From Medicago truncatula (taxonomy: Eukaryota > Streptophyta > Magnoliopsida > Fabales > Fabaceae), in the NCBI RefSeq assembly GCF_003473485.1, contig NC_053048.1, positions 45,396,255 through 45,460,254 on the forward strand: a stretch of DNA of 64,000 nt, written 5' to 3'. Below the pieces are notes generated by a model, which saw only the letters and a program-made list of their open reading frames with translations, had not been told where the DNA came from and made no database searches. Both the position numbers and the translations under genes were made by a program. Shown here piece after piece: positions 1 to 11,864 of this stretch. How positions within the stretch are numbered: the stretch's first letter is position 1; each line of letters starts with the position of its first letter.

Positions 1-421
1 TAGAAGTGAAACTTCACTAGTAAAATATAGCGATGTTATTTTATTTTTTATTTTTCAAGAAATATAGCGATGTTTATTCACTCTATTTGTAAATTAAAAG
101 ATAAAAGTTAGGTACAATTCCTTAAATGCTTTTTGTATGGTTCTTAACTAAAAATACATATTTTTTTGATTCTTCACCATGAATTCCTCGAATCCATAAT
201 TTTCTCAAAGTTTGTTATATAAAAAAAAAATATGTATTTTTAGTTAAGAACCATACGAAAAGCACCTAAGGAATTGTACCTAAGTTTTCTCCTTTAAAAA
301 AATTGACTAGCTAATTAAGAATAAATAAATAGAAAGATTTTTTTTCGCAGCTTTTATAAAATAAAGAATAACTACTACCGAAAAAAAAAAAATAGATGTA
401 TGTTTTTGTAAGAGCTTAGAC

Positions 422-748
422 GTGTTTGTTTCAAGTTATATTTATATATTTTTGAAAATAAAATCATAAATATATATGCTTATGTTTGTTACAAGTTTAC
501 TAGATTTTATTCTTGGGTATAAAATGTTATTGGGAATAGAATAAATATCAAAGAAAAAGGTGAGAATAAAGTTCTCATGAAGATGAGAATAAATTTATGT
601 GTAATTGCATATTATAATCCCTATTTTTAAAGTTTCTCAGAATATTATAATGTTAACCAAACATTTTTTTTTAAATAAGTTGAAATAAAATTTACATTTT
701 TATATTCCAAGAAATGTTATTAATAAATTTGTTAAATTTAAAACAAAT
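422..748 (-). mobile_element. MITE, copy 1 of a family also at 16293-16636
   Basis: It starts with GTGTTTGTTTCAAGTTATA and reads colinearly, with substitutions and small gaps, along the reverse complement of the element at 16293-16636. Shared blocks include those around TATAAAATGTTATTGGGAATAG and GAGATGAGAATAAATT-like words. The right end (about 748) is decayed. It is non-coding and sits in the first intron of the Aux/IAA gene. Superfamily is not assigned. Confidence 0.6.
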
Positions 749-897
749 TGGAGTTATATATATTTTTCCATAATTATTGTAAATGTAATGGATTATAAGG
801 TTATATTATATATATAAACCATATGATATGCACGTGTTATATGAATATATGTAAGTCTTAATATAAATGAAATTAATTAATGTGAATGTATGTATAG

Positions 898-3800
898 GGC
901 TCAAGTGGTGGGTTGGCCACCTGTCCGGTCGTACCGGAAGAACATGTTAGCAATGCAAAAGAGTGAAAGTGAGAAGAACAGCAGTTCCAATTTCAATGCA
1001 ATTACATTTGTGAAAGTTAGTATGGATGGAGCTCCTTACCTTCGTAAGGTTGACTTGAAGATGTACACAAGTTACTCACAGCTTTCTGATTCCTTAGGCA
1101 AAATGTTCAGCTCCTTCACCATTGGTACGTAATACATTCATTAGTTATTAAGCTTAACTTTACCTTTCTCAATGTTGATATTGATCATTGATTAATGTTA
1201 TGTTTATATAATTAAGGCAACTGTGAATCTCAAGGAATGAAGGATTTCATGAATGAGAGTAAGTTGATGGATCTTTTAAACAATTCTGATTATGTTCCAA
1301 CCTATGAAGACAAGGATGGTGACTGGATGCTTGTCGGTGACGTCCCATGGGAGTAAGTCTTTCTACCTATTCTCAATGTCAATGATTCATTTTATTTTAC
1401 TATTTTCTAATTGAAGTCAACGGTTGAATTATTTTTTATTTTTTTAATCATTATAGTACATAATATATGCACACACATCATAAATTGTTAAATTTTGTAG
1501 TAATCGATCATTTTTCGATCAATTATTTATTATAGTTCTTGTTTAAATCTTTCTTTTTGTTTGATTCTTTAAAGGGCGCATTTTTAAAATATCAAATTAT
1601 AAAATTAATATATTTGCTAAAAATTACTACTCTATCTCGAAATATAAGTTTTATAAACAAAGTATTGGGTCAAGTGGTTAATGAGCTCCTTTTTATGCTA
1701 AATCGTTTGTAAGAATCAAAGGGCTCTTTCCGTTGAAAATCGAAGGGTTAACACAAAAAAATAGGTTTTATAAACTAAATTACTTGATTAAATAAGATTC
1801 GTTAGTAATTAATTTGTATTAACTTTCAAAATTTACATTTTATAATATTTAGTTTACTTTTTTTATTAAGGAAATATTTATTGTTTACAAAAAAAATGTA
1901 AATTAATGAAAGATATTTTGATAAATAATCAATTCAATCGAAAAATATCATAAAAAAATAAAAAGGGATAAAAAAAATCATTTATTTAAATACGGTGTGG
2001 ATTTAATATGGGCCTCGATAAAGTAATTCGTTTTCATTTTTTAACTTTAACATATAATTTATTTATTTTTATTTGTAAGCAAGGATGGAGCTAGAAGGGG
2101 GACCATAAGAGGCAATGGTCCCCCATTTTTTTTTATACTACTATGTTATTATGGCTCTGTTTGGTAAAAGTACCGGATGACTAATAAGTTCGCTGATAGT
2201 TTATAGCTTATAGTTTATAGCAGATGGATGATAGCTGATAGCTTATAGTTGATGAGTAGTAGCTGATAAGCTACTTGAAGTGTTTGGTAAAATTAGCGGT
2301 TCAATTAGCTGATAGATGTAAAATTACATAAAAGGACATTTTTAATTAATAATAAAGTTTATATCAATTAATGTTTAAAGTATTTAAAAATTAAAAATTG
2401 TTTATTTAATATTATTATTAAATTAATTTTTAATTTCTAAATGTTAATTTATATTTATTTGCCTAAAAAAATTAGATATAAAGTGTAAAAAATTTTAAAC
2501 GTAACAATAAATAAAATATAGTTTGTACAAATATATAATATATAGTGAAGGTAAACGTAACATTCTCATTTTTTTTTTGTTGGAGAAAATTATTGTCCTT
2601 GTTTTTATTCTCTACAATTCTGATATATCACACAAAAATAACGTGTCATTTCGCAAAAAAAAAAAAAAGGTAACATTAAATATTGAAATTGTCCCACAAA
2701 AAAAACGTAACAATTGTAACGAAAAAAAAATATCTTTTTCTATTGATAAAGAAAAGGATCTTTCATTCATAAAAAAAAAAATAGCATTCATATTTAAAAC
2801 ATATGTAATTTAATTTATAATATAATAAATGATTAAGGGTAAAAAAATGGAATTTAGTTAGAATAATAAGGGTAAAACTGGAATTAAAAGTGAGAAGCTA
2901 TAAGCTATAAGCTCAAACGCTACTTGAATAACTTCTGAAAAATAGCTTATAAGCTCGTAAAATAAGCTATTAGATCATGGTGAAAAAGTGTTACCAAACA
3001 GAGTTTTTTTTTTTTTTTTTTCAAACGAGCTTATAAGCTATAAGCTCTTTTTTAGGTGTTACCAAACAAACCCGTATATATTTTTTTTATCTCTATATAT
3101 AATGAGTTTTTTTACTCAATATATTGGACCTTAAACACTTGAGTTTTTAGACTTAATTTTATTAATCCTTAATAAGAATCTTTAACATTCAAAAAGAAAG
3201 TGAGGTTTTGCATGCAAATTCAATTTATGAATCCTCAATGCAAATTCATTTGGAAATTTCAACTCATTGACTTCTATTTTGATTGTGCACTCTGGGACAC
3301 TGCATCATGATTTCATCGGAAAATATCCATCACCCTACATTTGCATTTGCGATTTTTCATATTATCTTTTTTGTTATTAGTTATTCTAGGGCAAACATCA
3401 ATATACTCATTCTTCTTATATCCTTTAAATTTTCTATAACTTTGGATATATCTTATAATTTCTTAATTTTTTTTTGTCTATGTTGTGCATTTGAATATTT
3501 ATCTTTTCTTTATTGAATTATATTTTCAACTTGGTCTCCCCTAAGGTTAATTTCTAACTTCATCCCTTCTTGTAAGGGGCGGTTTTAAACTTTTTTTGTG
3601 AGGTACATACACAAACCCTTGTATATGTGGTGTAGTAAATGATATGTTTGATAAAATTATTTCGGTATTTATCCATGTGCATGTTAGGCCACCTTATCTT
3701 GAGCTAAAAAATTTCATGTATATGTTTGCCGTTCAAAATAAAAGTTACATGTTTTGTGAAATCTTTCGGTATTTGTCCATGTGCATAAGTTATGGCACCT

Positions 3801-4355
3801 TAATTATTTTTTTGGTAGTGTACACCTTACATTAAAACTTGCACATTAATTAATGTAATTGGATGCTCTGTTTACGTCTTGTTATCGGAGTGGTGGTGTT
3901 TCTATATATTTTGCTGTTTAAAAGAATGTAATTGGATCTAGTTAATTATTATAAGATTTTTTTACAAAATTATTTATTATAAGGGTTTAAAGAAGAATAT
4001 AAGGATTTATGTTTAACTAGTTCACGTTAAGAAAAGGGTTTAACTAGTTATAAAGCACATGCTTAGCACTCTAACATGAATTCTTCATATGTCAACCAGG
4101 ATGTTTGTTGAATCATGCAAACGTTTGCGTATCATGAAAGGAAAGGAGGCTATTGGTATAGGTTAGTATCAAGTCTTCAATTTTATTACAATTTTCATGA
4201 AGTAAATTTCATTAATTAATCTTCATTTCATTTGTAATTAAACCTTCTATTTAGTCAAGTGTTTAAACACAAATGATGAAATCTACTGATTATTTTGAGT
4301 TTATCTGTATATTTCAGCACCAAGAGCTATGGAAAAATGCAAGAACAGGAGCTAG
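898..4355 (+). CDS. Aux/IAA auxin-response repressor, 3' part (exons 2-5)
   Basis: Nuclear repressor that binds ARF transcription factors and is degraded after auxin brings it to TIR1/AFB F-box proteins (family knowledge). Exons read from splice sites: about 898-1124, 1217-1352, 4100-4161 and 4318-4355 (TAG). The first visible exon opens with the domain II degron [13 protein letters not shown], then domain III ([22 protein letters not shown]). The next exons carry the domain IV/PB1 acidic motif ([16 protein letters not shown]) and the end [14 protein letters not shown], finishing [12 protein letters not shown]. Wording is closest to the IAA7/14/16/17 group. Domain I (LxLxL) is not found in bases 1-897, so exon 1 must lie upstream and this is a partial gene at the window edge. 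The third visible intron (1353-4099) is unusually long and holds transposon debris. All visible phases agree. Confidence 0.93.
1659..1764 (+). mobile_element. Short SINE-like insertion
   Basis: About 106 bp flanked by an 11-bp direct repeat GTTTTATAAAC at 1648-1658 and 1765-1775, as expected for a target-site duplication. The head resembles a tRNA A box (GGTCAAGTGGTTAATGAGC) and the 3' end is A-rich (AACACAAAAAAATAG). No good B box is visible, so the tRNA origin is tentative. It lies in an Aux/IAA intron. Confidence 0.45.
2153..3073. mobile_element. Non-autonomous hAT-like element(s)
   Basis: The left end GGCTCTGTTTGGTAA and right-side copies of GTTACCAAACAGAG (ending near 3003) and GTTACCAAACAAACCC (ending 3073) are inverted relatives of a common plant hAT-type terminus. 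Sub-terminal GCTTATAAGCTATAAGCTC-like words occur at both sides in opposite orientation. The double right end suggests a second copy or an internal duplication. There is no transposase; the reading frame at 2523-2813 is low-complexity A/T sequence. Clear target-site duplications were not found. Confidence 0.6.
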
Positions 4356-6569
4356 ACTTGCTGGTCGCACTTGTTCGCCACCTGCTCCATCTTTTGTCAT
4401 ATTTTGGTACCTGCAGGATGTTCAGTATAGTTAATTTGTGTAATGTTATATGGTTTTTATTTTTTGATAAAATTGTTATATGGTTTGTTATACATATATA
4501 ATGTTTGAAACAAAATACAATGAGAGTCTTAAGTGCTGATTACTTTAAACAGAAACAATAAACGACTCCAAATTATGTTGTTAGATTTGGCTTTCTTATA
4601 TATTATCTATGATTTCCTATTTCTTAGTGTGTTTGTTTGATTGTTCAATAATTAATGTTAAGGACATGTTGTCTATAATTGTTTTCGTGCTCGGCATTTA
4701 AAATTGTTTTCTGAAGTTCTCTCTAATTATCATTTTTCATCATGTCATTCCTTGATATGAAGTCAGTTTTTTTTGTATAATATTAAAAATATTTTATATT
4801 TTTCGGTTGTTTTTTAATCAAGAACCGAATAAATAGCTGGAAATGTTCCCTGAACATGGTGGATGGGTTGGGAAACAATAACATGTGCTAGTTCATGGAG
4901 TATTTATGCATGCCCATAATTGTACCATATTCCATCCAAGATATTGCGGTCTAATTTTACCCAAACACCTATAAATAAGGGTGTGTTTTGTCAAACTTCA
5001 TAAACTTCAATACGCGTTAAAGGTCCCATTTATTTTATTCACCTGTCTCACATTATTAGAGAGAATAATATTAATTGCTGATAAAAAATGTCTAAAGATA
5101 ATTAAAATATCAGTCCTTACAATTCTAATTTGATTATTTGAGATGAATCAAATCCTTATTTTATAATAGCTGCACGTAGAATTTTGGTGATAGCTACTAG
5201 ATAGAATGAAGGTTTGGAGAAATTATGATTACGATGTTTTACTGTGTCATAAATTTCTTCTTTTTTATTTTGAGAAAATGATGTTTTACTGTCATAATTG
5301 CCAGTTTTCTTTAATTATATTTTAATTTATTAGGTGATCTGATTAGTATGTATTCTTGAATTGTTTGGTAAAGCATGGCATTTTCGCATGTAGGTTTATG
5401 TCTCTTCTTAACTAAGGAGTCTTACATTTGGTATCTCATGTGTCTTTCATATGCGGGTGCAGGACAGACATTAGAGTACTCGTAGTCGTACTCATACCCA
5501 ATAAATTTAGATATTATCGACAGTTCAGCTATGTCGGCACCCAATAAAAACAACAATCATGCGATTTAAGGGTAATTAGTTGTCCACGATTAATAACACG
5601 GATAATCACCCTACCCGCTGTGGATAATTATTTGCAAGTATTCAACTGAATTTACATGTTACTAGAACTGGGATATGATAACACTACCTAGTGATTTTAG
5701 TGCACATCAAACATTTTTACCAAACAATCGAACTCGATATCCCAAATTTTACAACCCTCACACTTACTGTGCACCAAGCACTTGTGCCAGATCATCAAAC
5801 TCTCATCTTATTTATCAATATCCTATCCCAACACCAAATGACCGCAATTTTTTATCTATTCATAGATCAAGAATGGAGGGCTCTAAATGTTTAGGTGAAA
5901 CTTCATTGCTTCATATTTTTTCCAACGGAATAGATGTGATAGCCTCTTATGATCCAAGGGCTGCAATTTTCTTCCCAGCAGAGCAAGACAGATACCAAAG
6001 GAGACGAGATGGTGTTTATGCCAAGATAGTTTTTCAAATAATCCAAATTAAAAAATTATTTGACTGCATTTTCCTCTTCTCAATTTTCCCTTGATCAAAC
6101 AATATGTAATATATATTTATAAATTACTAGTAAAATATTCTTCTATCAATGATTAATGAAAAACGCCTGAAGGAGAAAACTAAGAAAATACAAAATTCAA
6201 ACCACTTAAACTGAAAATTGTGCAAAAAGTATTCAGTACCTCAAAGCGTAAAATCAAACATGTGATGACAACATTGCCACCACAAGACACAAAGAAACAA
6301 TGTAGTAAGACACTGATCAAGATGAACTGAGAGAGAACAAGTAGTTAACTAGTTGCAAAGCACATATTATATTAATAAGTTTGCACTCACAATCCAAAGT
6401 AGCATTCATGCGGTGCTTGGACCCATTGCGAAAATTATTTGCTTACTCTAAAGCTGCATAACAATTTTAGGATGTGAACTAATCACAACCTTTATTATAG
6501 ACATCCTTATAAAGTTATAATACTTACTTCTCTTGGACATCTAGGCTTGACTTAGCACAAACAGATTCC
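4356..6569. other. Intergenic region, no gene recognised
   Basis: This lies between the convergent ends of the Aux/IAA gene and the kinase gene, so it contains both 3' UTRs. A 139-codon open frame at 5675-6094 has no recognisable domain and no splice partners. It may be a decayed repeat fragment. Confidence 0.5.
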
Positions 6570-9500
6570 TCAGAAATCAACCGACTTGATTATTATATCA
6601 GCATTTTTCTTGGACTTCATTATAAGTTCTGCATTGAGTCTGTCGTTGTTCTCTATCTGCAATATGAGAGTGTTCCATGTAAGTGAATGACCCATAATCA
6701 AAAAGAACAATAGATCAAATATCAAGTTAACATTCAACTGAACATCACAAGTTGTAAGGTGTGAAGTTTACCCGCTGCTTAGCAATGTCTGGAGGCTTGC
6801 CTATAGATAGAAAGGGAAAAGAAAAATTCATGTTAATTTAAAATGAATTCCCTATGCAGAGGAAGTTGATATATATAATAATTTTACAGAAAAGTGCACG
6901 GAGAATACCAGTAGAGATATGCCTCTTCAAAACTCGCTGCATTGCTTTATCTATATCAATATCAATAAACCTTGAAAAGAATAGGAACAAACAAATTAGG
7001 CAAACCGGTATCCCTGATAACTCTAATGCTGAAAAAGCATATAATGGCCTCGGGCTAGGTTGCATTTTTCTTGATAGATGTAAATATATTTATACATATT
7101 TTGAAACTGTGAAGGCAAGTGCCAAATCTTAACAGAAATCAACAGACCAACAGAATCTGATAGGTTGTTTGGGTGGTCTCTTCTGGTCAGAAACATAGTG
7201 CAAGCTAAGCCCTGTTTAAAGGGTCTCTTGCTAACAAGAGGCACAAACAACATAAGCCATATTGTCGAGGAATAGAAATGTACTCTGAGAGTTAGTTAAC
7301 TTTTTCAACAAGAGTGCACTAGAAAGTAGAAAGACTACTAATATTAATGTCAAAACAACTTTACTACATCATGTCAGAATACAAATAATTCCAAACAAAT
7401 AAGTAGGGGCCTAATGTATGAACATCAATTAGGTAACTGATACATACTACAGACTAAGAAAAAAGCAAACAAAAGTGTAAGATATTGCATTGATATGTTC
7501 TTCTAGCTGAATCCTGAATAAACTCTCATGGATAAATATTATTTTACAAGTTAAACCAGGGTATAGGAAAAAATGAGATACAATACAAGCCTCTATAAAT
7601 CAATGTCTTTATTTCATCCATGGAACCTTTATCTACTTAGGCTCTAAAAACAAAATAAGATTTTTCTTTATATAGAAAAAACTATGCAAGATTGTTAAAC
7701 ACAATAATAATGATATATTCCCAGCATGAAACAGGCAAAAGCTAATTATCATCTGAATGTGGTTCAGTAAACACAAGTCCATAAGTATAATTTTCATAGC
7801 AGAATTTTCAACAGAGTAGTCGGCTCACATCCGAATTTTCAATAGAGTTCACATACAACTTTCAAAACTTTCAAGGCCAATGGAAAAATATAAGAAACAT
7901 GTCTCAGTAGAACCAATACCATTTCTCATCAAACAAAGATGAAACCTCCTTCCATACCCCATCTTCCAAGAGCAAATAGTTGCCTTCTACAATAATGATT
8001 TTGTGCCTACATAAAGGAAGAAAGGAAATGAAATAAGCTGAATATAGATGTTGCATGTAGCAACTATTTGGAAAATTAATTACTTTGATTTTGTAAAAAG
8101 ACGGCTCACTGGAGACAAACGAGACAAACACTGAAACAATGATACAAATGTTGCAGCTAATATTAAAATAAGGAGTACAAGGTATTACTGCCAATGATTT
8201 TTGAAAACTTCTCATTTATAGATGGAACAACAAAATTAATGACTGTTAGAGGCTAAATTTATCAGAGTTGTTAAGTGTATGAAATTACATTTGAAAAGAA
8301 AAAAGTGGAAAGTTAAATTATAATTTGTACATTCACTAGAAAGTCCTCGAACGTGTATATTTTCAATGAGATCACTTGGACTTTCTGCTCACATCTAGTA
8401 TTAGAGTAGGTTGGCCTTGCAAAGGTTTTAAGATAACAGATTTCATTACAAAATCAAATTTTGACATAATTTTAACTATGGCCATATCTCCTTTTTGAGT
8501 GTTAACTTTAAATTTATCATTTAATTTTATTTAATGTATATCATATTTTGCAACAAAAGTTAATAAAATGCTGAAAAATGGGCCCATCGTATTGTTAAGA
8601 TACTCACTGAAGGTTCACAAAGATATCATCTTCCACTGGATCTCCAACACCATGGTCAAATGATGGTGCATAAACAGATCCCTGAAGAATTATGTTTCAC
8701 CAAAATGCAATAAAACAATGCAGAGATTAGAACTACGGCATTGCATAGATGCTTATAGTTATTATCTGCATCCTAGATTTACCATAGAATTGGCCCATAG
8801 AGATAAACAATTCTAAAGTTTTCAAGCTACAAGAAATAATAATAACAATAATAATAATAATTACAACAACAACAATGATAATACCATACAAACTTGTAAG
8901 CCTTACATGAACTCTCAGATTCTTGAGACAGGTAAGCAGTCGCGTAGGATTGAATGTCCATGGAGCTGATATACCAATCCAAAGATTAATGCTTTTCTAA
9001 GAATGGTGTTTGAAATTGATGGGTAATATGAAGAGGTACCTCACCTCCCCTTCTGGCATGTGCTTCCTCGGGATTCTATTATAAAAAAAAAAAAAAAAAA
9101 TCACTTAGATGTCAGAATTATGATAAATATTGATTCTTGTTCATTAGTATTTACAGTGTACTCCAAGTAGTTAACATATATATTTTGCATGGAAGAGAGG
9201 TATAACTTCTATTGAGTATATCTCAATAATAGTCTGAATTGACTGTAACATCAATTTAGTTTTCAAGGGAAAGAAATCAATAAACAAAACTTCATTACAT
9301 GTTCCTATCCCAATTTTGTTGCTTTATCACATGGAAAATGACAGTGTAGCAATCAATTATTTCACTTTGAGCAACACATGATTTGATAGGTTCAACTTAT
9401 CAACTCTAGGTCATTAATATGAACAATGAAATGTACTAGGAATAACGTTAAATGGATAACAAAAGTTGTATGCAACAGAAAGACACTAACCTTCAAAGCA

Positions 9501-10424
9501 TCTAGTTCAGAACGATAAAGATGAAAACCATCCATGGGAATCACAATAGCAACGTCAGGAGGTTGAACCTGAGAGTCAAAGGAAGAAGCTTTCTCTGGCC
9601 AAAGCTTGTTTATGCGTTTGGCTACTTCATGCGCTATGGTGCTTTTTCCAGCACCAGGTGGACCAGCCAGGCCAACAAAAAATCTGACAAGCGACATAGA
9701 TACTAGGAAGATTAAACTAATATCAAGGAATAGCTAGTGTTGTTGCTATAGTGCTATAACGTGTTGGTGGAAGTTGAACGAAACGATATTGCTGTGCAAT
9801 ATGCCATTCAGTATAAAATGTTGTCATCTGTCAAAAATATCTACTATAGCGGCTCTATTGCACTATTGCTTAGCGGAACTTACTTATAATTAGGATTTAA
9901 CGACACTGACGCTGGAGGCATAATTCGTTTAACCAATGTATCATATATCTCATCAACACCACTGCAAAGCAATAAAATTAATGTTACCAAAAAAACAAAA
10001 AACAAAAAAACAAAAAAACAAAAAAAATTTTACCTTCCCTCTACAACTTGAACATGATCTTCTTCAGAAGATAAAACCTGTGACCGCGAAAAAAAATGGT
10101 ATGAATTACGAAAACAGAATTAACATCACATCCACCGCATTTGGAATCACAAACATCCAAATGAATTATTGTATATTAATATATGAAAATTGTTGGAATA
10201 ATATGAATTTGATATCAATCAATTTCTGATACCTTGAAGAGAATATTACTCTTCTTAATCTTAGTGCCAAAACATGTTGAAGAAAATGATAATTGCGCGG
10301 ATTTGTTACGCGGCGCGATGGAGAGTGAACACGGATTCCGATCGCGAGTGATTGATTTTGTTATCGGCAACGAATGAACTGCGATAGGGAAATTATCGAT
10401 TGAGAAATCAAATAAAAAATTCAA
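6570..10424 (-). CDS. P-loop kinase of the uridine kinase/phosphoribulokinase family
   Basis: Eleven exons (transcript order): 10424-10233, 10077-10034, 9961-9884, 9683-9491, 9075-9045, 8965-8907, 8681-8608, 8006-7920, 6970-6909, 6800-6772, 6656-6570. They sum to 936 bp (311 aa and TGA) with all phases agreeing. Walker A is GPPGAGKS at residues 112-119. After it come PMDGFHLYRSELDALK, NPEEAHARRGAPWTF, PSFDHGVGDPVEDDI, KIIIVEGNYLLLEDGVWKEV (Walker B-like), FDEKW, and the lid-like AMQRVLKRHISTGKPPD. This order matches the plant protein I remember as Arabidopsis At1g03030, annotated as a P-loop NTPase. The family phosphorylates small hydroxyl substrates with ATP; the substrate of this branch is not known to me. 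The first 60 or so residues are Ser-rich with few acidic residues, compatible with an organelle transit peptide (inference). It could be misread as D-glycerate 3-kinase, but the motifs fit the uridine-kinase-like branch better. Confidence 0.92.
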
Positions 10425-10617
10425 AATGGTTAATATAATTTAAGATAAGTACTATACATTTTGCCGTCGTTGAGGAGAAGTTTATTTCCATTACTCAATC
10501 AAATACTGAAGCTTCCTTTAACAATGGTGAAACTGAACTTATTATCAAACAACCAGAAGAAAAATCTGTTTCATTAGATTCGATAATAATGCTAAAAATG
10601 GAAACAAAACAACAAGG

Positions 10618-10689
10618 GTCGTTGTAGTATAGTGGTAAGTATTCCCGCCTGTCACGCGGGTGACCCGGGTTCGATCCCCGGCAACGGCG
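10618..10689 (+). tRNA. tRNA-Asp (anticodon GUC)
   Basis: A 72-nt cloverleaf. The 5' arm GTCGTTG pairs with CAACGGC near the 3' end, with one G-U pair and discriminator G. The A-box region is TAGTATAGTGGTAAGTA. The anticodon loop CTGTCAC gives GTC, closed by a CCCGC/GCGGG stem. The T arm is CCGGGTTCGATCCCCGG. No intron and no encoded CCA. A T-run follows at once and serves as the Pol III terminator. Reading frames crossing it on the minus strand are spurious. Confidence 0.97.
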
Positions 10690-10690
10690 A

Positions 10691-10702
10691 TTTTTTTTTT
10701 TT
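10691..10702 (+). terminator. Pol III T-run terminator of tRNA-Asp
   Basis: A run of about a dozen T begins two bases after the tRNA 3' end, the standard RNA polymerase III stop signal. Confidence 0.85.
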
Positions 10703-10839
10703 ACTGCTTTATCTAAAATTAATGTAAAAAACACGTATCAGAATTTAACTTTGAAATACATTCTGTAAAAGAAAAGTTGTCACTGGCCCCATTCATGTCC
10801 GACTTGACATGTTATTTGTGTGGCAGTCCACATAATTAA

Positions 10840-11340
10840 AAAAATCAAAATAAAATTCTGAATTTTTTTTTTTAATTTAAAAAATCTGAAAATAAATTTA
10901 AAAATCATAAAATAGTTCCAAAAAAACATTGAAAATTAAAATTTTTGAAAACTTAATTTTTTAACATAAAAAATATGAAAATTATATTTTCGAAAAATAG
11001 ATTTTTTTAATTTGAAAATTATATATTAAAATTTTTTCGAAAATAATGACAATTATTCTTTCAAAAGTTATAAATTTAAAATTTATGAAAATAAAATATA
11101 ATTTAAAAAAAATAAATCTAATTTCTTGTTCTTTTACGAAAATTTTAATTTTAAAAAAAGTATTTTTTTTCAAAAATTTCTGAATATATATTATTTTACA
11201 AAAAAAATTAATTTTATTTTGAAAATTATACAAAAAATAAATCAGAAAATTATTTTAATATTTTAAAATTTATTATCAGATTTTTAAAAATTTATTTTTT
11301 AATTTTAAAAACAATTTTCAGAATTTTAATTTTTTCAGTA
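10840..11340. other. Very AT-rich low-complexity stretch
   Basis: Almost only A and T, in irregular AAAATTTT/TTTTAAAA words with some self-complementarity. The 83-codon minus-strand frame inside is low-complexity (Lys, Ile, Phe) and is not a gene. It separates the tRNA gene from the hairpin element and tandem array. Confidence 0.7.
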
Positions 11341-11507
11341 AATTTCACTCTCCTCCCCTCTTATGTTAAAATATAGGCTTAATAGGTCATTTGATCCCTT
11401 AATTAATTTCAAGTTTTCATTTTGGTCCCATAAATAATAAAACTCATGTTTTGGTCCCTTAATTGTCTCTCCGTCGGTCAAAAAAATTCTCGCCTGTAAA
11501 AATGAGA

Positions 11508-11760
11508 GGACTTTTAAAATGAGAGGATGAGAGCATGAAATAGTGACCATTGGATTAAATAGATGGTTGTTATTAAATGTTAGCTTTGAGTGACTCACGT
11601 GACATCTCTTCTCACGTTTCTAACATACGATTCTTCTTCTCACATAAACGTTTCTTCTCACCTTTCTGAGTTCTCCCTCAAAGCTAACATTTAATAACAG
11701 CCATCTATTTAATTCAATGGCCACTATTTCATGCTTTCATCCTCTCATTTGAAATGTTCT
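11508..11760. mobile_element. Foldback MITE with arms of about 84 bp
   Basis: Bases 11508-11591 are an imperfect inverted copy of about 11677-11760. For example AGCATGAAATAGTGACCATT on the left faces AATGGCCACTATTTCATGCT on the right, and GTTAGCTTTGAG faces CTCAAAGCTAAC. The loop is about 85 bp. No protein is encoded. A transcript would fold into a long hairpin. Confidence 0.75.
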
Positions 11761-11864
11761 ATATATATAAGATAAGCATAATTTTTTTAGGCATCTATAC
11801 CTTTTTTGAAGAAAAGACATCTATAATTTTACATTTAATTAAAATCAAAATTTTATAAAAATTA

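Noticed and set aside
1-897. Missing first exon of the Aux/IAA gene
   Set aside because: Searched for an LxLxL domain I and an ATG frame; found only AT-rich intron-like sequence and a MITE, so the exon is placed outside the window.
2523-2813. Lys/Ile-rich 96-codon frame
   Set aside because: Lies inside the hAT-like MITE in A-run sequence; low complexity.
5675-6094. 139-codon plus-strand frame
   Set aside because: No recognisable domain, no splice partner, unusual composition; kept only as a note in the intergenic entry.
10495-10734. Minus-strand 79-codon frame
   Set aside because: It crosses the tRNA-Asp gene in antisense; its Arg/Gly-rich part is just the tRNA read backwards.
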